From positions 1 through 59,103 of the forward strand of contig NZ_JAIKLE010000041.1 in the NCBI RefSeq assembly GCF_022267315.1: a DNA stretch of 59,103 nucleotides. Direction: 5' to 3'. Positions 9,258 through 18,800 of the stretch are shown here, one piece after another. Position 1 is the first letter of the stretch; each line of letters begins with the position of its first letter. Below the pieces are notes generated by a model. It was not told where the DNA came from. It was given only the letters and a program-made list of their open reading frames with translations, and did no database searches. The position numbers and the translations under genes are program-made. This DNA is from Maribellus maritimus (GTDB taxonomy: Bacteria > Bacteroidota > Bacteroidia > Bacteroidales > Prolixibacteraceae).

Positions 9258-10715
9258 TTAGTTTTTCCTTTTTAAAGTTATAACTGAAAATGATATAGCT
9301 TTTAAATCCAATTTAACCTTGTTTTGCTCTAGGTCAATATCTTTGGAAGTTGAAAAAACAGGACTCTCGTCATATGGATTTGTTCCTGAATATTCTACAA
9401 ATGAATCAATAAAATCAGGCTCAAACCCGAGGATTTCGATATCAACTGTTTCTGATTTGTTGTTTTTATTGATTACAAGGATTTTGAGGACCTCCAGATC
9501 TTCGCTAACAGTTGCGTATAATCTTATAAAATCGTTTTTGTGAGGAAAATCAATAAAATAATCCAACACGTTTTCATTGATTAATTTGGTTATATCTCCC
9601 CGGGGTTCCCGATTATTGTCCATATCAAGAATATTATATGGCTGATTTTCATCTGGTCCGTTCCAGGGTCCGTGTGTGTTCCAAACATAGGTCGCTTTTA
9701 CATCTTCGAAACAACACGCATTTAATACCATTTCACCATATGCAAGCGCTCTGAAAATATCATCATTATCTGATTTATCTTTCCAGGGACGCGAATTTAA
9801 TTCCGTTACATGTATCTCGATCTCCGGAACAGCAGAGTTATTTACGGCATTCTGGCATTTTTCAACGTTATTCACCAAAATGTCAGTACTATTTTTCCAG
9901 CCCTCGTAATCCTGATTTCGCCATTCGTATTTGTATAAATAATTATGCACACAAATAAAATCGATAAGTTCAGGGGCATAATTTAACACCTCGGCATGCC
10001 AGTTTCCAAGTAATCCGGGACCAACCATAATAGATGGATCCACCTCTTTCATCGCCTGAGCAAAATCGGCATAAATGGTTTTATATTCTTCAAGTGAAAT
10101 CAAATCAGAATGATGATCCACTTCGTTTCCGATGGCCCATCGTTTTACACTATACTCTTTTGTTATATTGGCATATCGAACCCACTCAACAGCCGTTTCT
10201 TTAAGATATTCGTAGGAAGGGCCGTTTTCGTATGTAAAAGAAAAAATATTAATTACGACCATAGGTTCGGCGCCAACTTCGCGACAAATGGAAATATATT
10301 CATCAAAATCCATGTCTTTAATAAACTCGCCGGAAGATTGATCTACCGCCCAGTCCCATTCACCGGGGGCCTGTGAAAAACTGGCCACTTTGGGTGTAAG
10401 CTTATTGCCCCAGTCTCCGTCTGCATCCCAGAGGTAGTTATCTGCCAGGTGTCCGTATGGAAACCGAATAAATTTTACCCCCATGTCTTTCATTGCATCC
10501 GCAAATGAAATTTCAGGGGAACGTTCTATATCAGAATCCATTAGCCAACAAGCAACAACACCTGCCGGCTTTGCCGTGACTTTTTTAATCGTTTTTGAAA
10601 TATCAATTTTGATATCATTTACATCCGGTTCATTTTGAGTACTTTCTCCTATATCTGATTTCTGACACCCCAGAAACAGAAAAAACATTACGTATAAAAT
10701 AACATTCATTTTCAA
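9258..10715 (-). CDS. Clan GH-A glycoside hydrolase, lipoprotein
   Basis: A 485-residue lipoprotein (lipobox FLGC, Cys17). A TIM barrel spans about residues 50-380, followed by a small beta-sandwich. The acid/base is Glu198 in RWAIGNEVDHH and the nucleophile Glu305 in HVTELNSRPW, the standard spacing of clan GH-A enzymes. The layout (barrel plus C-terminal beta domain, YVWNTHGPW after the nucleophile) recalls GH51, GH39, GH79 or GH86 types. I cannot choose between them by eye. It is the first enzyme gene after SusD in the operon, a place often taken by the endo-acting, surface-exposed enzyme of a PUL, so it may make the first cut of the polymer. That role is inference. Confidence 0.8.
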   Translation of the reverse strand: MKMNVILYVMFFLFLGCQKSDIGESTQNEPDVNDIKIDISKTIKKVTAKPAGVVACWLMDSDIERSPEISFADAMKDMGVKFIRFPYGHLADNYLWDADGDWGNKLTPKVASFSQAPGEWDWAVDQSSGEFIKDMDFDEYISICREVGAEPMVVINIFSFTYENGPSYEYLKETAVEWVRYANITKEYSVKRWAIGNEVDHHSDLISLEEYKTIYADFAQAMKEVDPSIMVGPGLLGNWHAEVLNYAPELIDFICVHNYLYKYEWRNQDYEGWKNSTDILVNNVEKCQNAVNNSAVPEIEIHVTELNSRPWKDKSDNDDIFRALAYGEMVLNACCFEDVKATYVWNTHGPWNGPDENQPYNILDMDNNREPRGDITKLINENVLDYFIDFPHKNDFIRLYATVSEDLEVLKILVINKNNKSETVDIEILGFEPDFIDSFVEYSGTNPYDESPVFSTSKDIDLEQNKVKLDLKAISFSVITLKRKN

Positions 10716-10734
10716 ATGGCCAATTTTAGGTTAA

Positions 10735-10759
10735 GAAGAGGGGACTGATACCCCTCTTC
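10735..10759 (-). promoter_or_regulatory. Hairpin between SusD and the downstream PUL enzymes
   Basis: Minus-strand RNA folds as GAAGAGGGG - 7-nt loop - CCCCTCTTC, a perfect 9-bp stem located 24 nt after the SusD stop. It is followed by TTAACC, with no real U run. It may be a 3' stabiliser or a partial terminator that lowers expression of the enzymes relative to SusCD. An almost identical stem occurs at 52015-52039 after the SusCD unit of the sialic acid locus. Confidence 0.7.
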
Positions 10760-10782
10760 ATTTTCTAACAAACTAAACTAAA

Positions 10783-12339
10783 CTACCAACCCGCATTTTG
10801 TTTCAGACTTGGATTGGCTTCCCTTGCGTTAAAAGGGATTGGATAAATATAATTTCTTAGTGTTGCATCTGCCTTGCGTGCGGGATTTACATTAAGCGTA
10901 AATTCCTCAAGCAATCTGCCTGTTCTCTGACAATCAAAATAGTGCAGGCCTTCAAAACAAAGTTCCCACTTTCGTTCCTGCCATATCCGCTCTCTGAGTT
11001 CTTCTTTTGATATGGGAAGTTCAATTGCAGGTTGACCCGCTCTACCCAGTACTTCATTTATTCCTTTAATTGTATTTGCATCGGGTGTTGAGCCGGCTTC
11101 GTTCAATGCTTCAGAATGCATTAATAAAACGTCGGCATAGCGGAGTACAATCCAGTCTGCACCGTAATCGGTTGCGTTTTGTGCACTTGTTTCAGGACCA
11201 ACATCAGTTAGAAATTTTCTTACATGAGGTCTTTTGAAAGTATTCGAGGAACCGTTCCAAACTGTATCACCATTTGCACTTACATAGTACTCCAGAAATG
11301 TACGCATGTAGCGGTTATCGTTTTTAGTGTTATTTGCGATAAAGTCCTCCCAGAATGTTTCGTTAACCGAACATTGAAGCCACGAATAAGGCGTGTAGTC
11401 TGTTGCCCCGCGTACACCTGTTCTGGCCACTATCTGGTTTCCTTCTCCGGTTACCCCGGCAACCGCTGATTCAAGATACTGAATAGAAAACAGGATTTCT
11501 TCATTGTTAGCCACCTCATAAATTGACGGGTAGTCCTGCAATAAATCGTAGTTACCCGCCGCAATTACCTTCTCGCATTGCTGAGCGACATCGCCGTACA
11601 AGCTTGCATCACCGTCAACCAACTGTCCTGAATTATAGTCATATTGCTTACCTGCCATCGCCAGATAAACCCTTGCCAGCATTCCCGAAGCAGCACCACT
11701 TGATACTCTTCCTGCATCACTTTCCGTAACATTTGAAGGAAGATTCGATTCAGCAAATTTTAAATCTTCTACAATAAAGTCATAAATATCGTCTCGTTCT
11801 CTTTGTTTGAGAAACTCACTTTCAAATGCTTCCACGTTGGTGGAATCGGGTGCTAAAACATCGTTTAAACTTTCGGGTGATTTTGTAACCAATGGAATTT
11901 GACCAAACATCCTTACCAGATTAAAGTATGCGTATGCCCGGATAAACTTTACTTCTGCTTCGTACCTGCTTTTAATGGCATCATCGAGCGTTGAACCTTC
12001 CAATGCTCCCAAAACGGCATTTGCCCTGCTAATTGCATCGTAATGCCTGTACCATAAATTCCATATGTCACCCTGATCATCCTCGTAAACCATCGATTCC
12101 GCCCAGGGGCTCCAGTTGTGTCTCATTAAACCACCAATACACTCGCTTGTGTAAAATAATCGCCACCAAATATTCAGATCCTGGATTCCGTCGTAAACAC
12201 CAACAAGGGCAGTTGTAACGTCTCTTTCGCTTTGAAAAAAATTGTTTGGAGTTATGGTTGAGTATACTTCTTCTTCAACTAATGAATCACAAGCTCCAAA
12301 TATTATTATTACTATTAGAAGATATATTAACTTTTTCAT
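10783..12339 (-). CDS. SusD-family glycan-binding lipoprotein
   Basis: A 518-residue outer-membrane lipoprotein; the signal peptide ends at IFGAC (Cys17). TPR-type helices dominate the N-terminal half (IKSRYEAEVKFIRAYAYFNLVRMFGQIPLV is the family signature, around residues 125-155). The C-terminal RagB/SusD region has LRYADVLLMHSEALNEAG and ERKWELCFEGLHYFDCQR. SusD proteins sit on the outer face over the SusC channel and act as a lid and oligosaccharide binder. It follows SusC by 18 bp and is clearly its partner. Being in a sulfatase-rich operon, it probably binds sulfated oligosaccharide. Confidence 0.95.
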   Translation of the reverse strand: MKKLIYLLIVIIIFGACDSLVEEEVYSTITPNNFFQSERDVTTALVGVYDGIQDLNIWWRLFYTSECIGGLMRHNWSPWAESMVYEDDQGDIWNLWYRHYDAISRANAVLGALEGSTLDDAIKSRYEAEVKFIRAYAYFNLVRMFGQIPLVTKSPESLNDVLAPDSTNVEAFESEFLKQRERDDIYDFIVEDLKFAESNLPSNVTESDAGRVSSGAASGMLARVYLAMAGKQYDYNSGQLVDGDASLYGDVAQQCEKVIAAGNYDLLQDYPSIYEVANNEEILFSIQYLESAVAGVTGEGNQIVARTGVRGATDYTPYSWLQCSVNETFWEDFIANNTKNDNRYMRTFLEYYVSANGDTVWNGSSNTFKRPHVRKFLTDVGPETSAQNATDYGADWIVLRYADVLLMHSEALNEAGSTPDANTIKGINEVLGRAGQPAIELPISKEELRERIWQERKWELCFEGLHYFDCQRTGRLLEEFTLNVNPARKADATLRNYIYPIPFNAREANPSLKQNAGW

Positions 12340-12357
12340 TTCTGTAATTTTAATCTG

Positions 12358-15300
12358 TTAAAAAGTAATGTTTAATCCCATGGTAAAACTTCTAGGCACC
12401 GGATGCGATGCACGGTCGATACCATAATCAGTATTGCTGTTTACAGAACTTACATCAGGATCCCACCCTGTGTATTTTGTGAATGTAGCAAGATTTTGAA
12501 CGCTGAAATAGATGCTCGATTGAGTAAAGATATTTTCAAGCGGCAAATTATATGAAAGCATTACATTTTGAATGCGCAAAAAGCTACCATCTTCAATATT
12601 TATATATCCCTGAGGTTGAGCCCCAAGTTTAGCATATTTTGAATCGGTATTTTCAGCTGTCCAGAAATTCCGTGTAATGACTCCATTATCAATTGACAAT
12701 AATTCGCGCGACATATTGTTCCTGACATTCAATAAATTAGTCATGTAACCTTTGGTTTCATTTTTAATTTGTCCTCCATAGTTCCCATACAAAAACATAC
12801 TAAGAGTAAAGTTTTTCCAGGTTATTTCATTGTTCATACTGAACGAAAAATCGGGTTCGGGATTAAAGATTATAACCTGATCTTCACCCGTTATTTTGTA
12901 ATCGCCATCTGTATCAACTCTGCGATAATCGCCAATTTGTGCTCCACTTATAGGCACTCCCTCCGGGTCGCTATAAGCATCTAAATCGGCCTGATCCCGA
13001 ATTATTCCATCAACAACATAACCCCTGTCTGCACCAGTTGGATATCCTATTTTCCAATCTTGTGTAGGATCCGATAATTTTGTGATTCGGTTCCTGTTCA
13101 AAAAGATACTTGCCGAAGTATTCCATTTTACTTCGCGATCGACAACCTGTGCATCCAACGAAAACTCCCAACCCTCGTTTTCAAGTTCTCCGGTATTCAT
13201 TGTTGTAGAATTAAAACCCGATGTTTCGATGAGTGAAACACCTAGCAATAAATCGAGTGTTTTTTTGAAATAATAGTCAACGTTAAAAGTAAGACGGTTA
13301 AACAAACCGATATCCATACCAATGTCCAGTGTTTGTGTTGTTTCCCATTTTAAATCAGGATTTGCCAAACGGTTGGCTGCCACACCTGAAACAATTTGAT
13401 TACCAATAGGATAATTAGCCAAACCAAAAGTCGCCATTGAATTATACAGGCCAATATTCTGGTTGCCGGTTTCTCCCCAGCTCGCTCTTAATTTTCCATA
13501 AGACAACCAGTCCAATCCTTGTGCAAACTCTTCTTCTGAAACGCGCCATGCGCCAGCTACAGAAGGAAAGAATCCCCATTTATTTCCTTCTCCAAACCTC
13601 GAACTGCCATCATATCTTCCCGTTACTGTGAAAAGATATTTATCAGCCAATACATAGTTAATCCTACCCAAACCAGAAGCCAACGACCACTTGGTTTTGT
13701 TTGATTGTGGTGTTCCGTATGTAGTTGCGGCAGCCAGATTATTGTATAAATAAGCATCGGTAAAAAAATCGGTCGCACTTGCTCCCAGCCTTTCATAAAC
13801 CTCTTGCTCATAAGTAAAGCCACCAACAATATCGAAACGATGAATACCAAACTCCTTTTTATATGTAGCAATATTTTCATTAATTATGTATGAATTGTCT
13901 TGAATATTTAAGCTGGCATTACCATTTGACAATCTTCCATACTGAGTTGTTGTTGGATCGTAGTAGTAGTTTTTGCGGTTTCTGATATCACCGCCAATGC
14001 TAAATTTTACCGACAAATCCTTAACAGGCTTCACATTCAGATAAATGTTTCCGAATGCCCTGTTCATCCTCTGATAGTTTTCCTGCTCTTTTGCCTGGGC
14101 AACAGGATTTTCCAATGTTTGAGTTGCCGGCAGGTTGTTGATCTGATAATCACCATCTTCGGTATAAATTGGTAAAGCAGGCGACATTTTGATTGCCTGA
14201 TTTATAATTCCTCCCCTGCCTTCCATACTTGTATTTTCGCCTGAGTTGGCTTCTATGTTATGACTCAGAAAAAGATCAAGACCAGTATCCAACCAACTGG
14301 TTATTTCGCTGGAAATAGCAGATTTAATGTTAATACGATCATACTGCCCTGAAATCATTAAACCTTTATGATTGAGATAACTTACCGACATAGCATAGGT
14401 GCTTTTATCGCTTCCCCCATTAACCGAAATTAAGTGATTTTGCACCATCCCTGTGCGAGTTATTGCATCAAACCAATCGGTTCCCTCACCTACTTCGGAA
14501 GGAAGTGGCCGGTCGTATGACGAGCCGTTATACCATACATCTGCCGGATCCAAACCGGGGTCGGTTGCCAGTTCCCACTCTGAATAAAAAGTAGCGAATT
14601 CTTCACCATTCATCAAGTTTAAATCGCCTGGAATAGTTTCGAAAGTGAATCGCGAACTATACATTATTTGTGGTTTTCCACCTTTGCTTCCTTTTTTTGT
14701 GGTGACCAGAATTACACCGTTTGCTCCCCTCGATCCATAAATAGCTGTTGATGAAGCATCTTTAAGCACTTCAATTGACTCAATATCTTCCACGGGAATT
14801 GTATTGATATTGCTTAGCGGAACACCGTCAACAATATAAAGTGGCTGAGATCCACTGTTAACAGAGTTATGCCCCCTGATGGTAATTGAAACACCTCCGC
14901 CCGGAGCAGAAGAAGTAGTACGAACCAATACTCCGGATGCTTTCCCCTGCAGTGCCTGTCCTAAATTAGCACTGGGACGTTCAACCAAATCTTCTGATTT
15001 TACTGAAACCACTGAACCGGTTAAATCACTCTTTTTCATTGTTCCGTAACCAATAGCAACCACTTCTTCAATTCCAATTACATCTTCCTTCAATGACACA
15101 CCGATAGTTGATTGCCCCTCCACTGGAACCTCAATTGTGCTAAACCCAATAAATGAAAAAATAAGGGTTGAATTAGAACTGACACCAGACAAGGAATATC
15201 TCCCATCGATATTGGTAGTTGTGCCTGTGGTCGTACCTTTAATGACCACATTTACGCCGGGTAAACTCACACCATAGCTGTCGGTAACTTTCCCGGACAC

Positions 15301-15378
15301 AGTGATCGTTTGAGCCTGAGCAAAAAATACACCCAGCAGCCCAAAATTTAATAACAAAATTTGAATGAATTTTTTCAT
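12358..15378 (-). CDS. SusC-family TonB-dependent outer-membrane transporter
   Basis: A 1006-residue TonB-dependent receptor. A signal peptide (end AQAQ near residue 23) is followed by a carboxypeptidase-D-regulatory-like domain (about 24-105), the plug domain (about 115-230) and a 22-strand barrel ending in the aromatic FTMGLNITF. SusC signatures are TIRGHNSVN, LYIVDGVPL and AIYGSRGANGVILVTTKKG. It forms the energised channel for oligosaccharide import across the outer membrane with SusD (10783-12339). It is the first large gene of the PUL operon; its leader contains a promoter element, a direct-repeat operator candidate and a micro-ORF (15489-15724). Confidence 0.96.
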   Translation of the reverse strand: MKKFIQILLLNFGLLGVFFAQAQTITVSGKVTDSYGVSLPGVNVVIKGTTTGTTTNIDGRYSLSGVSSNSTLIFSFIGFSTIEVPVEGQSTIGVSLKEDVIGIEEVVAIGYGTMKKSDLTGSVVSVKSEDLVERPSANLGQALQGKASGVLVRTTSSAPGGGVSITIRGHNSVNSGSQPLYIVDGVPLSNINTIPVEDIESIEVLKDASSTAIYGSRGANGVILVTTKKGSKGGKPQIMYSSRFTFETIPGDLNLMNGEEFATFYSEWELATDPGLDPADVWYNGSSYDRPLPSEVGEGTDWFDAITRTGMVQNHLISVNGGSDKSTYAMSVSYLNHKGLMISGQYDRINIKSAISSEITSWLDTGLDLFLSHNIEANSGENTSMEGRGGIINQAIKMSPALPIYTEDGDYQINNLPATQTLENPVAQAKEQENYQRMNRAFGNIYLNVKPVKDLSVKFSIGGDIRNRKNYYYDPTTTQYGRLSNGNASLNIQDNSYIINENIATYKKEFGIHRFDIVGGFTYEQEVYERLGASATDFFTDAYLYNNLAAATTYGTPQSNKTKWSLASGLGRINYVLADKYLFTVTGRYDGSSRFGEGNKWGFFPSVAGAWRVSEEEFAQGLDWLSYGKLRASWGETGNQNIGLYNSMATFGLANYPIGNQIVSGVAANRLANPDLKWETTQTLDIGMDIGLFNRLTFNVDYYFKKTLDLLLGVSLIETSGFNSTTMNTGELENEGWEFSLDAQVVDREVKWNTSASIFLNRNRITKLSDPTQDWKIGYPTGADRGYVVDGIIRDQADLDAYSDPEGVPISGAQIGDYRRVDTDGDYKITGEDQVIIFNPEPDFSFSMNNEITWKNFTLSMFLYGNYGGQIKNETKGYMTNLLNVRNNMSRELLSIDNGVITRNFWTAENTDSKYAKLGAQPQGYINIEDGSFLRIQNVMLSYNLPLENIFTQSSIYFSVQNLATFTKYTGWDPDVSSVNSNTDYGIDRASHPVPRSFTMGLNITF

Positions 15379-15488
15379 ACTTAATTAATTTTGATTTAGT
15401 TAGAAACTTTTAATTATCTGTTGATTGATATAAATTTTAGCAAAGACAATTTATTTATCATAAAATTTCTTTTTGATTCAATTTTCTT

Positions 15489-15593
15489 TCACACAAAAAC
15501 AAATATTGATTTAAGCAACAGAAAAACAACGATTGCCAGCAAAATGATGAGGACAGAAAATACAACTTTATGTTTATTCAAAATTTGTTTCAT
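15489..15593 (-). CDS. Possible 34-residue membrane peptide in the susC leader
   Basis: An ATG at 15593-15591, preceded by the A-rich AAAATTAAACCG, opens a 34-codon frame. The peptide starts MKQILNKHK and continues with about 20 hydrophobic residues (VVFSVLIILLAIVVFLLLK), a clean single transmembrane helix with a positive N-terminus. It lies about 13 nt after the TSS predicted from TAAGTTTG at 15612-15619 and 110 nt before SusC. It could be a true small membrane protein or a translated leader. Small size and lack of comparison keep confidence low. Between 15379 and 15488 I see only AT-rich sequence with an alternative weak -7 (TGTCTTTG on the minus strand near 15442). Confidence 0.35.
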   Translation of the reverse strand: MKQILNKHKVVFSVLIILLAIVVFLLLKSIFVFV

Positions 15594-15611
15594 CGGTTTA
15601 ATTTTATGATA

Positions 15612-15619
15612 CAAACTTA
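15612..15619 (-). promoter_or_regulatory. -7 element of the PUL promoter (TAAGTTTG)
   Basis: TAAGTTTG on the minus strand is a perfect match to the Bacteroidota -7 consensus TAnnTTTG. No TTTG box is present 19-21 nt upstream, as expected for a promoter that needs an activator. The direct repeats at 15689-15724 lie 70-105 bp upstream. Transcription from here would give susC a leader of roughly 230 nt. Confidence 0.55.
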
Positions 15620-15688
15620 TCCGGAATGAGTGGGTCTGGCGAGACGGAATTTTTATAAAACTGACATCATTTCTTTCTAAAAACAGCA

Positions 15689-15724
15689 ACAAATTTGACG
15701 ATTTCCGGACACAAATTTGACGAT
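15689..15724 (-). promoter_or_regulatory. Tandem 14-bp direct repeat, candidate HTCS operator
   Basis: Two exact copies of ATCGTCAAATTTGT (minus strand; 15711-15724 and 15689-15702) are 22 bp apart, about two helical turns. AraC-type DNA-binding domains, as at the C-terminus of the adjacent HTCS, bind direct repeats on one face of the helix. The site is upstream of the predicted promoter and between the HTCS gene and the PUL it should control. No further copy was noticed in the window. Confidence 0.6.
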
Positions 15725-15857
15725 ACAATATCATAAAAACCAGAGAATCAGCTCACTGTATATTTATTCGCAGAAATAAAAAAGGAAAGATTATTTTTCT
15801 GATTAAAGGGAGGAAATTATTTCTGAAAGAAGGACTGAAGAAATAAATTTTACCGGT

Positions 15858-18800
15858 TTAAACACGGTCGATATATTCCCTGGGAGCCATTCCATACAAT
15901 TTTCTGAAACATTTTGAAAAATAAGAACGGTTCGAAAATCCTGTTTGATCCATCACTTCTGATACTGTAAACTTTTTAGTGCGCAAAAGTTGCTCTGCCC
16001 GCCGGATTCGAACCGTTCGAATAAATTCATTCGTGGTTTGCCCCGTTAAATTCTTAATTTTCCGATATAAAGCATTGGACGAAATCCCTGTTTGTTGCGA
16101 AAGTTTTGCAATGTTAAAGTCCGAATCCGATATATTATTCTCGATACAGTTTACAATCTTTTCAAGTACTTTTTCGTCTTGTGATGCGATGCTTACTTTT
16201 TGGGGAGTCACTATTTCATCGAGGCGCAAATACGCTTTAAGTTGCTCTTTCTTTTTCAGGAAGTTTTCAATTCGCACCTCAAGAAGTTCTATATCAAAGG
16301 GCTTAGTTATATACGCATCGGCACCACTCTTTAATCCTTCCAGTTGCTTTTCGGCCTCCGACTGTCCTGTTAGCAGAATCAAAGGGATATGTAAAGTTTT
16401 GGGATTGTTTTTGAATTTTTTAGTGAATTCAATTCCATCCATTACCGGCATTACGATGTCGCTGATTACGAGATCGGGTTCTCTAAGCATTACCATTTGC
16501 AGTGCTTCTTTTCCATTTAAAGCGACCTCTACATTGTATTTTTCTCTTAAACTCGCTTTTATAAAATCAACTATTTCAGTGTCGTCTTCAACCAGCAAAA
16601 TATTTGGTTTTCCGTTGGCAAAATAATTTACCTCCAGGCTCTCATCCAGTGCTTCTTCTTTGGGTAGCTTTAAAATGGTATCCAAGCCTTGTTTTTCTGA
16701 TATCAAACCTTCTTCCCGGTAATTATTATTTACAGGCAGGCATATCGAAAATCGAGAACCATTGCCGGGTTCACTTTTCAAATCAACTTCACCACCGTGC
16801 ATTTTAACATATTCCATAACCAGGGTTAGTCCTATTCCGGATCCTCTGTTCATTTTCAAAGCATCGTTTGCCTGGTAGAAACGGTTAAAAACCTTTTGTT
16901 GATCTTCACTGGAAATACCAATCCCGGAATCGCTTACCAAAATCCGGAATTTTTGTTCTGATGCTGTTTCACCACCAGTAATTGAAACATCTATTTTTCC
17001 ATTTTCGGGTGTAAACTTAAAAGCATTGGAAAATAAATTGAATAAGATAGTTTCAATTTTTCGCAGATCCATATAAACTTCCAAATGGTCAAACTCAGAA
17101 TGAAATAAAAATTCAATATTTTTTCTTTCTGCTTTATCCGTAAACAACAAATAAACATTCCTGGTAAATTCAACAATATCAAACCTGCTTATCCGCATTT
17201 TTAACGTTTTGTTTTCCAGCAGTCTGAAATCAATTAATTGGTTATTTAACCACAATAAACGACGGGCATTGTTTTCGATTAAATTTGCATATTTTTTCCC
17301 ACCGGCATCGAGATTTTTATTTTTAAGAAGCTTCTCAACGGGGCCAATTATCAAACTGAGCGGAGTTTTAAACTCGTGAGCAATATTTGTAAAAAACTGT
17401 TGGCGAGCCTTTGTCAGGTTATCGGTATACTCCTTCTCCACACGAATTAATTTCAGCTCACCTTTCATTTTTAACCTGTTTGTATAATAATAGATAATAG
17501 TCCAGGTTACTCCAATAATTAAAATAATATACAAAGTTATAAATAAAGGACTGGCCCATAGCGGAGCTTTTATTCTGATATCCAGGGTTGTTTCGGCTTT
17601 ATTCCAAACACCATGATTGTTTGTACCTCTCAATCTGAATTTATAGGCCCCGGGTCGCAAATTTGAGTAAATTGCATTTCCTGCTGCTCCATTAATATAA
17701 TTCCAGTCCGGATCTGCATTTTCCAGTTTATATGCATAGCGTATCCCGTCTCGCTCGTCGAACTGAAGTGTTGTGAATTCAAGCGAAAATGAACGATCAG
17801 AATAATTCAGTTCAAGCTGATGTGTAAACGAGATGTCTTTTCCCAATATTCTTTTGTCGTTGTACAATTGACCCGGAATAATTTTCTGATTGCTTACTTG
17901 CAGTTCTGTGAGTACAACGGGAAAAACAGTATCAATTTTTTTGATGTCTTTTGGATTGAACCGGATAAAACCATCATGTCCTCCAAAAATCAGATCGCCA
18001 TTTTTACATTTCAGATTACAGTTTTCAATAAACCTGTTAATCGGTATTTCATTTCCACTGGGGTAAATTTCAAAACTACCGGTTTCGGGTGTAAATTTTA
18101 TGATTGCGGAATACGATGATGCCCAAATTGTTCCCTGTTCATCTGCTAAAATATTTATTAACGGGTAATTTTGATTTGATTTAATTTCAAAACAGGAATA
18201 TTCTTTTGTTGAAATGTTGTATTTGATTATACCATTTTTTAATCCCAGCCAGATGGTTTTGTTGTCAGCCGAAAAGATTGTATATATCCTGGAATTTTCG
18301 TTTGCTAATTGAAAGTCAATTTCGCTGGTCCCTTCAAAAGTTTGTAAATCAATTTTATACAAAACAGTTCCGCGGCAACTATACAAATTATCTTCGCCTT
18401 TATACAAATTCAATCCCATATCAACCAAAAACCGGAAATTAAAAGTGCCGTTTACCTCTTCAGCTTTATGAAGACCAGCAAAAGTATTTACCAAAATTGT
18501 ACCATCCTTAAGTTCAAAAAACTGGGTAATATAATTGGTTCTCAATCCACTCAACGAATTAAAATCAGCGGTATATTTTTCCATTTTTTTATGATAAGGA
18601 TCCCAAATATTTATGCCGCCATTGGTTCCCATCCAAATCCTTCCTTTTTTGTCTTTCAATAAACATTTTGCGCCATTAATCGATAATTTTCTTGGCTCAG
18701 GTTGTTCAGAATTAAACGCCTGAACGATACCCTTTTTCGGATGAAATGTTACAAATCCATATTGAGTCCCAAGCAAAAGATTTTCACCGGAATCTTCAAC

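Noticed and set aside
15979..16626. Long plus-strand frame (215 codons) inside the HTCS region
   Set aside because: It is antisense to the receiver and HTH domains, which are clearly real; composition is a shadow (Ser/Phe-rich) with no domain.
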